Positions 25,230 to 34,932 of a stretch of 64,000 nt of DNA are shown piece after piece. Position 1 is the first letter of the stretch. Each line of letters begins with the position of its first letter. Position numbers and translations under genes: made by a program. The notes under the pieces were generated by a model. That model saw only the letters and a program-made list of their open reading frames with translations, was not told the origin of the DNA and ran no database searches. Source of the DNA: Ignelater luminosus (lineage: Eukaryota > Arthropoda > Insecta > Coleoptera > Elateridae); the NCBI GenBank assembly GCA_011009095.1, contig VTPC01089963.1, positions 46,050 through 110,049 on the forward strand, in the 5' to 3' direction.

Positions 25230-27253
25230 TAACAAAGCTCATGCAAGAGAAAAACCACCTAACATTCCTCTGCAAATGCCGGGAGAAGAAGGTAATTCAG
25301 AAAAGGTTTAGACCTAAAAACACCGATACATAACCGGCGATCAGCCAAAATTGCAGAAAGAGCCAGCGAAGCATTGCTACGAGAAAGGATAAATCAGCAT
25401 TGTTTCTCGGAACAGAAATGCGTCTGGAAATGCAAGCACCTTAGACACAACATCAGACTTAGGGTGTTCAAAGAGGACTACACACGGGTAGATTTAGCTA
25501 CCTCAGAAAACCAAAGAAAAGCACAAAGATGTTCATAAACGAAAACTGGAAAGACTGGTGGAAGAAAACAACATAAACACGCCAACCAAGGTTCACAGGA
25601 AAAACACGGTCGTCAATATATCTAGCAAGGAACGACATCGAGAAATCAGTTCTAGACAGAGGCCTAAAGTGCGCGGTAACACCAAAGTATATTCTGAAAA
25701 TAGATTTGACAATTGCAGTTGAGGAAACAGCCTGCAAATTAAGCCCAGAAGAAGCGGAAGAGTACAGATTCAGGACGAGAGCTGTACTGGACAAGAAGAA
25801 AAAGGTAAAGCAGAACCTCACCAAAGAAGAGATGAGAGCGGTCAACTCACTAAAGAAAGACAGCTCAATTAATATCCTTCCCGCTGACAAGGGCAACGGA
25901 CACAGAAGCTTACGATAGTAAGATCCAAGAACTGCTGACGCGGGCGAATACAAGTTACTCCTTAAAGATCCTACTCAATCAATAAAACGACAAACATACC
26001 AAACGCTGCTCAAACATAAAGAGGAACCCTTGACCCGAAAGAAAAGCAAACTAACTCCGCATTATAGTAAGCCGCCCCACTGTACGGCCTGTCGAAGATA
26101 CACAAGGAGAACATGCCTCTGAGGCCGATTGTAAGCTCGAGAAACTCTCCTTGCCATAACTGGCCAGATTCCTCTTGGACATAATAACTCCACTGGCGGG
26201 AACAACCCCGTCAGCAGTCAGAAATACTGAACACTTTGTTGAAACAATTAGAAACGTAATATTAGACGCTAACGACATCCTGGTTAGCTTCGATATAATC
26301 AGCCTATTCACAAACGTTCCAACAGATGAGGCTCTGAATATTGTTAGAAGAAGGCTGGAAAGTACGAACAAACTTAAGTGTAGACGCAATAATGGAGCTG
26401 CTCACAATCAAGACGACATATTTTTAATTAGGCAGTAAATTCTACCCGCATGAGCTTGGTATGGCAATGGGTTCACCACTCTGCCCAATTATGAGCAACA
26501 TCTTCATGCAGGAGTTTGAGCAGAAGGTGATATCTCTGTCTTAAATCTCAAGCAGATCTGAAATTGTGGCTAAGTATGTCGATGACACCTTTGTGATATG
26601 GACACGTGGGGCTGAAGAACTTGACAACTTCCTACACTTGCTCAAAAACCACGGTCCTTTGATCAAATTCACAATGGAAGTAGAGTCTAAACAACAATTA
26701 CCGTTCTTGGACGTCTTGGTTCAAAAGGACGGGAACAAGTTCACAACGAACGTATACAGGAAACCTACCCACATAAGTAGATACCTGCGTTACGACTCCA
26801 ACCATCACAGAAGTGTGAAAATGAGCGTCGCAAGCTACCTATAGGATAGAGCGAAGACAATATGCTCTAAAGAAGGAGACCTGAAGAAGGAGAGGAAAAG
26901 GATAGCTCAAACCCTTAGAAAGAATGGATACCCTGATACTATAGCAGCTTAAGGAAATGATCACCAAAACCAAACCCAGCAACGAAGACCAGCAGACAAA
27001 GAACTGTGTCTACAACGTTCCATGCGAGTGTGGTAGGGCATACATAGGAGAAACGGGCAGACCCTAACGGGTGAAACTTCAAAAACACAAAAATAACATC
27101 AAGGAGGGAAAAACCGATAAATCGAGAATCGTGGAACATGTATGGGGTGAAGACCACCGCATCCAATGGGATAATGCAGAAATAGTGACCAAAGAGGAGA
27201 ACAGAAGAACCAATTACACTAGCCAGGCTAGCTTAGAAATAAAACCCATATGA
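25230..27253 (+). pseudogene. Penelope-like polyprotein: reverse transcriptase plus GIY-YIG endonuclease
   Basis: Reading several frames in turn: about 25680-25918 gives GLKCAVTPKYILKIDL, KQNLTKEEMRAVNSLKKD and INILPADKGNG. From 26175 the RT fingers and palm read NDILVSFDIISLFTNVPTDE. At 26455 a block GMAMGSPLCPIMSNIFMQEF appears, then YVDDTF (catalytic YxDD) at about 26573-26590 and LPFLDVLVQKDGN. At 27005-27250 the GIY-YIG nuclease starts VYNVPCECGRAYIGETGR, with HKNNIKEGKTDKSRIVEHVW after it. Catalytic motifs of both enzymes are still recognisable, but at least eight stops or frameshifts separate them. Confidence 0.88.
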
Positions 27254-27368
27254 ATGCCAATACTACGCGAAGAACTACGGCGCAGCCACCAACAAACGGC
27301 GCAAATCCCTACTGCGCATCCAGCTATATAAATGCAACTTATATAGAACTTCAAAACTATATAAGTAG

Positions 27369-27455
27369 ACCGCTTCAGTAACTCAGTGGTTCAAGCACCC
27401 AACGTAGCAATCAAATTAGCGATTATTGTCCCTGGTTCAAACCCCGGTGAGGTCA
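27369..27455 (+). ncRNA. tRNA-like module just upstream of the 3' pLTR
   Basis: The sequence contains TAACTCAGTGGTTCAAGCA, close to the Pol III A box, and GGTTCAAACCC, close to the B box, about 45 bases apart. Outer GACC and GGTC can pair as an acceptor-like stem. The T-arm has one mismatch and no credible anticodon arm forms, so this is a tRNA-derived promoter module (SINE-head-like), not a working tRNA gene. Confidence 0.45.
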
Positions 27456-27475
27456 GAGATTTACGAGAACAAAAG

Positions 27476-27652
27476 TAAATTAGAAATGAAGAAAAATATT
27501 AAACCAAGCCGCACTTCTCAGGGCGAATGCCTGAGACCGGAAACAGAGTCAGCTTCCGAAACGTCGCGACAAAATATCACAGCAGAGTGTGGCAACAGCC
27601 CAATTAACACCTCAAATGAAAATCCACACTCATCAAGTTTTACACAACATCT
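27476..27652 (+). repeat. 3' pseudo-LTR of the Penelope-like element
   Basis: Partner of 24998-25175. Its stem-loop (27539-27557) reads GGAAAC/GCTTCC with the same 7-base loop type (AGAGTCA), preceded by CTGAGAC and followed by GAAACGTC, so the GAAA box is intact here while the first box is altered. The second pair of the stem is C-G in the 5' copy and G-C here, a compensatory change. Confidence 0.85.
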
Positions 27653-28290
27653 CATAAGTTCTCTGGGCTTAATTAGCTAAACATGTTGAACCGTCGACTG
27701 TTTCACTCATGCTGTTTGTACTACAAAATTATTATATTCAAAACACTCTCTTATCTATGTATATAATAAAATTAGATTTGGATCAGATATACACCGGTTC
27801 ACAGCGGTCTTTTTCATATAATATTGCTAAACAGTTTAATCTATTGCCTACTCAGATCAAGGAACTAAATATAGTTAAATTCAAAAAGCAATTGTTTTTA
27901 CACCTATCAAATGGAAATCCTTAGTCGCTCGCTTGTTCTTTTTCTTTGTCTTTTGTCAGTCTCCTAGTACTTCTCGAAAATTACTTTAAGTGCTATTAAT
28001 ATTATTTATTTTCTAATTAAGTAACATTGCTGTTTAATACGTCCGTCGCTTTGTACTACAAATTATTCTCAATCTATCATTCCATGGTTAAGTGGAAGAG
28101 CAGTCTCCGCACGCTGAACTTCGCCTTTTGTTGCTCGTTGTCCTTGAATAAATCAGTGTTATTATCCTCTATCAAGGTTATTTATTATTGAGTTTTTATT
28201 ATTCTTATTGTTATCATTATTATCACCAATGTTCTTGCTTTAATTGTGAATAACTGGGCAACAATAAAGATTATTGTTATTATTACTCAT

Positions 28291-31200
28291 ACTAATTTTG
28301 ATCAGACAATCTTCTGGTACATTCTTGTATTTTTTACGAAACAAAAAGTTTGGATTTTGTAACGTTATAAACTCGAAGAAGAAGCCTTAAATACAGTACA
28401 AGAATAAAAATTATATGCTTGCGACATCTAAATATTGAAGACAACAAATTTCTTAGCTAAGTTTCAAAAGTAGATGTAGTTCATATAATTCCAAAGAAAC
28501 CAATTGAGGTGAAATGGCACGACTAAGGAACAGCTAAGCTAACTGAGATGTAATTACTAGATATTCTCACACTTTAGTATTGACTCTAAAATTGGAAAAA
28601 TTTGCTTTTTAGTTTAACACAAATAATCTCAAATCGAAATACATAATCAACTCTACAGATCGTAACTCATCTTCAGACAAAAAACATTTCGTCCCGCGTC
28701 GATCACAATAGGCAGAGTGGTGTATGGATCTACCTTCATCACTCTATAGCGCTTCTCTGTATCAGACAAGCTTATCAAAAGCGCCATCACAGTTTAATCA
28801 GCATTAAGTAACATGTTTACTGAACAAATAAGACTGTGTTTTAAAATTATTGATTTAGTTCCGCTGTTAAGTTATTCCGAGTTAAATCAAATCCATTAAT
28901 ATCTATCTCTCAGACGGAATCGATTTGTCCATCTCTACTGGCCACAACACGCATCGCTTGCGTGTGCGTGGCGGCAAAGGAAGTACATTAGAATAGTACG
29001 GCATGATCGCATCCCTTTTTTAATTTTCCAAGAAAGAGACCGACTGACGGTTAGTCTGGATCAGGCGACAACACGTGTTAATTCTCAAAGAAATTTCAAA
29101 CAAACTAGGTATTTCAACGCACGAACCTTGCTAGACTCTGTTGAGCTTTTTTGAACAAACTTATAGGTAATTTTTCGTTGCAAAGCTATTTTTGATCAAA
29201 CGTACTTGCATTCATATTGCGAATGGAATTAGTTTGAAATGCTTATTTCAAAATAAAGTGGAGAAACTCTAGCTTTATTCTTTTAAGATTATTCAATACT
29301 ATAAAGGTTTGATTTCAATTATAAGATTAAACTTTCTAAAATACTGATACCTTTTAAATTTAGTAATTAGTATTTTTAAAGAATAAATAACATTTGTATT
29401 GAATAACGTGAAAACTCGTAAAAATGATTTGTCATCACTTCGTTTCTCACATAAAACTTTTGAAAGTTCATAAATCCTAGACTAATCTCTAAATGGAATT
29501 TTCAATTCGTGAATATATATAACACTGCACTTGGTGCAAATATATTACTGCAACATATTTATAATTTATGCATATCTTATAAAGATCCTATTCTCTTTGT
29601 TATTACAGGTATTATTTATCAAAAATTACTTTTTAATTTTTGTTTTGGAGAGACTTGAAATCTCTATTCCTTAAATAACTGAAAATGCGAGTTATTTTTA
29701 ATTGTCTAGAAACGATCTCGTATAAAAATCCATTAACTCAAAAAACAAACGAAATTCAAAACAATTGAATATCTACGTAATGTTTAGATATTTGATTTTG
29801 TGAATATAAAAAGGGAACAACGCGTGGGAGGAATATCCGGTCTTTTTGTTCGAGAGAGTATTAAATACGTGCGGATAATAATAATTAAAAACTACTACCG
29901 CCTTTCAAATCTCGAGAGGGTGGTTGTTATTAGTAAACAAGTTTTCGAGTTGGAATCCGATATGCACTTGAGTTTAATCGTTAAATGCGGAACATGCACG
30001 AGTAACGGGTTAAATTGCATTTCAATAAGAATATATAGATATAGATAGAAAGGAAAGAACTTCAATGATCTGTTAGTTTTTATTGGAAGCTCTGACGAAT
30101 TGCGTTTTTAAGAGAAGATTAATTATAAGAATCACAGTACAGTATAAAATTAAATTAAGAAATCAAATTAATCATACATACATTTTATGGTTTTTTTGTA
30201 AATAAAGCACAATCATGCATTTAAAATTTATATTTCACAACAAGATGTCTTAGCCTTCAAGATTTAACCAGAAGATTGCATAAATCAATTCCCAGGTTTA
30301 GATTTCATGAAGGGAGTCTGAGTAAATAAGAGAAGCAGTGCGATGAAAAATAAAAAGATGGTGTATGCCAGCTCGCGAATTTGTATAAAGTTTTAAATTA
30401 TGGGTTAGTTATCGAGAGGTCAAGAAAATGTTCGCTTCAAGCAAAACATTGGTGATCAGTTCATAGCCATTAACTACCAAGCAATATTTGCTTTAGGAGA
30501 CGGGAGTTTAATTATAACAAAATTTCAATAAAAAAACCTTCAGTACTACTAGCATAGTGTTGATTAGAGTGGTTATTTAAGGAGCTAAGATTTACGATAT
30601 GATATGCTCTTCACTTTTTACGGTAACACAATTCAACCAAACGTAGAAAGTACACAGCCTATAAAATACTAAATCGTACTGACAGTACATGAAACCTTCC
30701 CTCAGAAGTTGCTTGTTGATTGACTGTTCCGACTTATTCAAGACTCTGACCTCGAAACGGCTATCAGATCGGGAAGGTTTAATGGGAAGTTTTAAAAGTT
30801 AGGTCATTTCAGGCCAAATTATATCTTTAAAAGGGATCATTTAATAGGCCGGTTGGAAAACTTAAATTTATGTAGACCTCTACACAGTGAAGCATCGGTT
30901 CTTCCAGTTTGAGATAATTAGCAGTAATTTAAGTAGTAAGATTGGTCAATATAATTGCCCCACGTTGAACGCCAGAATCTTTCTCAATCTAACAATTTTC
31001 ATTTTTGTTTTTATCGTCTTTTGTTATTTAGCCAAACTGTCTAAACTGCTGTTTCTAAATTTGCTTTAGACATTTGAAGCTCGATGTTTCATATCTGATC
31101 TAAAACACGCAAATGTTGATGTTGCATTTTTAACGGTTCTATATCAGTATAAAAAGTGGACACGTTATTACATTAGTCAATTTATTCTGATTTGTATGTT

Positions 31201-31622
31201 TTCTGTTTTTACATTTATTCTCTTAACACTAGGAAAGACATTAGACTCCGTGGTTTATTTTCAAGAAAAAGGGAATTCTGCTAATTGACTGCTAATTAGA
31301 AACGAGATGTCTAAGAAAAGCACAAGACCATTACAAGAAAATTTTATTTTTACGAGTGCTATTAAAGGAAAGAGAAAGAGAGTTGCATTTATTACATTTC
31401 TGAAACATTTAGGAGCTTTCTAAATTACTTTTAAATGAACTCACCCTTTCATTTGTCAAACAATTAAGTTATATTTCTGTTATTTTGTTATTAATTTATA
31501 TTTTTATTATTTTAATTAATTATAATTAATAATACCTACTTATTACGCAAGTTAAGTGTTTATTTCTTGCACGTCCTTTTAAATTACACGTTAAAAGTGA
31601 TGTAGATATGTTATGTTTTTAG
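28291..31622. other. Distal intron, no supported feature
   Basis: AT-rich DNA with no recognisable coding or repeat signature. Short open frames at 29800-30048 and 30887-31069 lack any family resemblance. Confidence 0.45.
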
Positions 31623-32062
31623 GCGCAGAACCTCTGGTCGAATATTTCGTTCCTCGAAGCATAAGCGACTTTGATTTAGCGGGGGCGGCAGGAGATACGC
31701 CAATTTCGGCAGGCTTAATTCCATCAGTGGCCAAGACATTAAGAAAATTACCTCCAAAAACAAGAGAAAAAATGGTTACATTTGAAGATGAGATGGCAGC
31801 GGCAAGAAATAAAAATCCCGATCTTCCAGATGTGTTTATGTGACCAAACGGGGGATAGCAAAAGGAGAATATAACATCAGCGGAAATGGAAGCAGCAAGT
31901 GAAGCTTTAAAAACCTTGAAACGCGACTTGAAAAAAGGATTAAAAAATTTTAAATTGTGCGAAGATTTAAAGAAATGTGAAGATGGTTGTTCGTGTAATA
32001 CTGACACTGAGTGTGATATATGTAGAGTTATTGACTTTACATTAAAAAATGAGAAACTTTAG
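31623..32062 (+). CDS. K2P channel, C-terminal exon with in-frame stops
   Basis: After acceptor TTTTTAG, phase 1, the exon reads AEPLVEYFVPRSISDFDLAG, LRKLPPKTREKMVTFEDEMA and ends PDLPDVFM at a TGA (31841-31843). This looks like a natural C-terminus: the hydrophobic VFM tail could be a class II PDZ ligand. The same frame then continues PNGG, TAG (31856-31858), and 67 more codons (QKENITSAEMEAASEALKTL ... CEDGCSCNTDTECDICRVID) to a TAG at 32060-32062. That last block is charged, helix-prone and then cysteine-rich, not random AT-rich translation. The first stop is probably the normal end, with the rest a possible readthrough extension. A polyadenylation signal AATAAA lies at 32759-32764. Assignment to the 8411 exon is by phase and continuity. 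Confidence 0.68.
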
Positions 32063-33268
32063 TGGTTGTTAAATTCGTTTTATATTTATTTATTGATCTA
32101 GAAGAAAAAAGATGTAAATTTTAGGTATCAAAATATTTATCGAGTTTCGAAGGCTGTGGGACAATTTTGAAATGTGCGAATTGTTGCCATCATAGCCATG
32201 TTGTTATTCAAAATAACACAGTTTTTTAATTAATAACCAGTTTGATAAGAAAGATTAAAAATATTATGTCCTTGAGACCAAACTGTAGAAAACCTAACAC
32301 CTAAATATTAATTAGTTTATTTATTATGTTTTGGTTGTTCCCTTTTGTAACAGTAAATCACTACAGGGTTAGGTAAAACTACATAGATATATTATAAAAA
32401 AGACATTTGTCTTCAGCGTTACTAAAAACAAAGTACAGCATTTTTTGCATAATTTTTGATGAAACTGAATTATGATTTTTGCTTGAACTTTTTAGGTATA
32501 AAACACTTTGGTTTTGAAAATACGCACAAAATTTTGTTTATGCCAGTTAAAGATTCTATGTCTATACCTACTAGTCTATCATTTTTATCAAAAATTGTAA
32601 TGCAAAACTTTATACATATGCATAGAATATAGATATTGTGATATTGTTTTTGTATGTACATAGTCCCAGAATAAGCATGTAAAAAGCTCTTATTGAATTC
32701 AGAATGAAATTGTATTTTTTTCTTCTAAACTTTTGTTCATATACAGATTATATTCTGCAATAAAAGTTTTAATTTAAAATCTAAAAAAGGCAATTTTTAA
32801 GATAAGTAAACACTATTAAGGAGAAGGATCACGTGAACTCATTATCATTATAACTTTATAATTTGTATTATTGTATTCATCTCTATTTTCTAGTAGAATT
32901 AATTACAATTATAATATTATATAATATTTTATCTGTTTATTATTGATTATTTCCAATAAATTTATTTATTTTACAAACTGATAATTGTTGAATTTCTTCT
33001 AATAAATGTATTAATGTAAATTAGATCTATCCATTACCCTCTTTAAATTGAAATAAAAGAAAATAATTCGCAAAAGTGAAGCAATAAATTAATCTTCAGT
33101 TTATATTATAATTTGAATTTTCCTTTTTTGAAGGACATCATGACGTCAGTGACGTTCAACGATTGTGAACACACCATAATATGGGAGTCGTCAAGGACGT
33201 AGAATTACTGCAAATTACTGTCAAACTTCATATTCATAACCTTACTTATATAACCTAGAAATCCCACA
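32063..33268. other. 3' UTR of the channel gene and HSCB promoter
   Basis: AT-rich sequence with AATAAA at 32759-32764 as the likely polyadenylation signal of the channel transcript. The last 150 bases before 33269 hold the HSCB promoter. Confidence 0.5.
33141..33148. promoter_or_regulatory. Perfect CRE palindrome TGACGTCA upstream of HSCB
   Basis: TGACGTCA with a second half-site TGACG at 33150-33154, about 120 bases before the HSCB start codon. This is the consensus site for CREB/ATF bZIP factors. Function is inferred from sequence and position only. Confidence 0.45.
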
Positions 33269-34194
33269 ATGCAAAAATCCAAATTACTACGAAATCTTTA
33301 TAAATTACTACCTAAGAGATGTAATGTACCACAAAGTAGAAATTACTTTATTTCCGGGTATACAGGTACATCATTTATTTGGCAAAATGTAATTTTGAAA
33401 TATCCACAGAATTATTTATATTCTAACCGTTTTATGCAAACAAGTACTTTGAAATGCTGGAACTGTGGTTCAAACAGAGGAGCGATTACAGATTTAACGT
33501 GTGATAAGTGCAATGTGATACAGCATCCACCAAGTGATGGAAATTATTTTAAAGTATTTAATATTCAAGAGGACTTTGACATTGATCAAAAATGGTTAAC
33601 TACAAGATATCGAGAATTACAAGCTATTCTTCATCCCGATAAGTTTAGTAATAAGTAGGTATATAGATTTGGGAACGTAAACTGGAGGTTTACCGTATAG
33701 TTATAATGTGATTTTTATTTTAAACAAAAATACATTTGCAGAAGTGATAAGGAAAAAAGTATTTCAGCCGATTATTCTGCTCTAGTAAATAGGGCTTACA
33801 ATACATTACAGCTGCCTTTAAAGCGAGCAATACACATGTTAAACTTAAGGGGACAGAATATAGATGAAGATCAAAAAGTAACAGATCCAAGTTTTTTAAT
33901 GGAAATAATGGAACTTAATGAAGAGGTACCCTATTAATTGATAATTGTAATGATGTGTAAGTCGACAGATAAATTGTCTTTTTACAGGTAGAAGCTGCAA
34001 GTAATCCAAACCAACTTAAAGCATTAAATGAAAACAACAAACGTGTATTGAAAGAAATAGGTGAACAGATTTCTAAATATTTTAAAGAAAATAACATAGA
34101 AAAAGCTAAAAATAGTATAATAAGAATGAAATATTACAATAGTGTAAGTTTACACATAAATGGATTATTGCGAGAAAGAGGAATTGTTGATTAA
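33269..34194 (+). CDS. HSCB: Iron-sulfur cluster co-chaperone HscB (Hsc20), mitochondrial
   Basis: A J-protein that delivers the ISCU scaffold to mitochondrial Hsp70 for Fe-S cluster transfer. Three exons: 33269-33654, 33742-33925, 33988-34194 (258 aa). Residues 1-60 are basic and hydroxylated, a plausible mitochondrial presequence. At about 67-86 sit two CxxC pairs (CWNCGS and CDKC), the N-terminal zinc-ribbon of metazoan HSCB. The J domain follows with HPDKFSNKS, containing the invariant HPD. Exon 2 continues ADYSALVNRAYNTLQLPLKR, and exon 3 is the C-terminal helical ISCU-binding domain (MKYYNS ... RERGIVD). Frames and phases close exactly. Polyadenylation signal AATAAA at 34255. The gene is intact. 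Confidence 0.95.
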
Positions 34195-34616
34195 TTATAC
34201 GATTTTATAGAACTAGATTCTAATTTGTTGATGCTTATTATATGTTAATGTTATAATAAATTTTTAATTTTGAGAATTTTAAATTAATTGAAATTGGTAG
34301 AAATATGCGACGATAGATGGCGCTGAAAGAGAATTTTAGCCATGTTGCCACGTCTCTGGTTTCTAATATAATACTGTGTATTTCATATCAATAATGCCGA
34401 ATATTACATAAAGAATGTTTTTATTTCTGTATAAGAGTATTATTGAGAAGTGACGATAACTAGATTAGCTAAATTTTATCACGTACATGATAAAACAACT
34501 GACAACACTGCGTGTTCTAATCTTTTCACGTCGAATGCATGTTCGAAATCAATAAATTGTAAAAAAAATATTCATTCTCTTTTAAATTACATTCATCCCT
34601 ATAAATTAGAAAACAA

Positions 34617-34837
34617 ATGGGAAAGCAGAATTCCGTAGCGGCTTTTTTCAAAGGCATTTATTACGATGAATTTAAATGGTAAGAAACAAAATTGCATAAT
34701 AACTTTGAGGTTATGACGACCACCTTACTTTTTTTCATTTAATTTGTAGGTCTTTAGTTAAAAGTATTAGCATATTTGCATTAGGTATTAGAATTGCTCA
34801 AGAATGTGCCGGCATAGAATTATTACCTGGACAATAA
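34617..34837 (+). CDS. Tomm6: Tom6-like small outer-membrane translocase subunit, 49 aa
   Basis: Two exons, 34617-34678 and 34750-34837, give a 49-residue protein starting MGKQNSVAAFFKGIYYDEFK and continuing WSLVKSISIFALGIRIAQEC to AGIELLPGQ. Donor G|GTAAGA and acceptor TTTGTAG are good. Tom6 (TOMM6) stabilises the TOM import pore in the mitochondrial outer membrane; animal members share an F/W-x-x-G-I/V-Y start, a single C-terminal membrane helix of the form LGLFA.G..LA, and an acidic-hydrophobic end (I/D-L-M/P). The match is convincing in pattern but short. It sits 422 bp after HSCB and 96 bp before GNS. AATAAA at 34899-34904. Confidence 0.62.
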
Positions 34838-34932
34838 GTTATGCAACTCTAGTTTAAATTATATTTTTCTTTACATTATGTTGTATTTTATATTGATAAA
34901 TAAACTGTGCTGTTAATTAATTATATTTGAAG

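Larger units (their letters stand above)
24998..27652 (+). mobile_element. Penelope-like retroelement with two pseudo-LTR direct repeats
   Basis: Penelope-like elements carry a telomerase-related reverse transcriptase and usually a GIY-YIG endonuclease, and commonly show direct terminal repeats (pLTRs). Here 177-178-bp direct repeats (24998-25175 and 27476-27652) bound a coding region with all the expected blocks: N-terminal LRHNIRLRVFKEDYTRVDLA, RT from ITPLAGTTPSAVRNTEHFVE to KYVDDTFVIW, then GIY-YIG. The element lies inside a LINE, so it is younger than that LINE. Repeat divergence (roughly 20 percent by eye) and many stops show it is old and inactive. Confidence 0.88.
23984..28290 (+). 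mobile_element. CR1/Jockey-type LINE interrupted by a Penelope-like element
   Basis: The 5' piece (23984-24997) encodes reverse transcriptase: MSVGSDGIGVQLIKLCY, CVLPLPKVTNPTHFKELRPV, LVLLDFSKAFNTLNHSLLMA, GVPQGSILGPLLYIIYTLNL, YADD at about 24673 and INPSKYHVMLFGR. The 3' piece (about 27690-27924) resumes with a C-terminal motif, GSQRSFSYNIAKQFNLLPTQ, followed by an untranslated region and an ATT/TAATA-rich tail up to about 28290. Between them sits the Penelope-like element. Part of the LINE (about 100 codons) is missing at the junction. No APE domain is visible upstream, so it was 5'-truncated. Two to three frame disruptions lie in the RT. Confidence 0.82.
9089..31622 (+). other. 22.5-kb intron of the K2P channel gene
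   Basis: The boundary pair is donor GTAGGT after 9088 and acceptor TTATGTTTTTAG ending at 31622. Both are phase 1; joining them gives a Gly codon (G|GC) and an uninterrupted frame RRSA-G-AEPLVEYFVPRS. The intron holds a 400-base gap, three LINEs, one Penelope-like element and long AT-rich stretches. The assignment is inferred from phase and protein continuity, without transcript data. Confidence 0.7.

Noticed and set aside
27369..27455. Functional tRNA gene
   Set aside because: A and B boxes are present but no proper anticodon arm forms and the T stem has a mismatch, so only a tRNA-like module is claimed.
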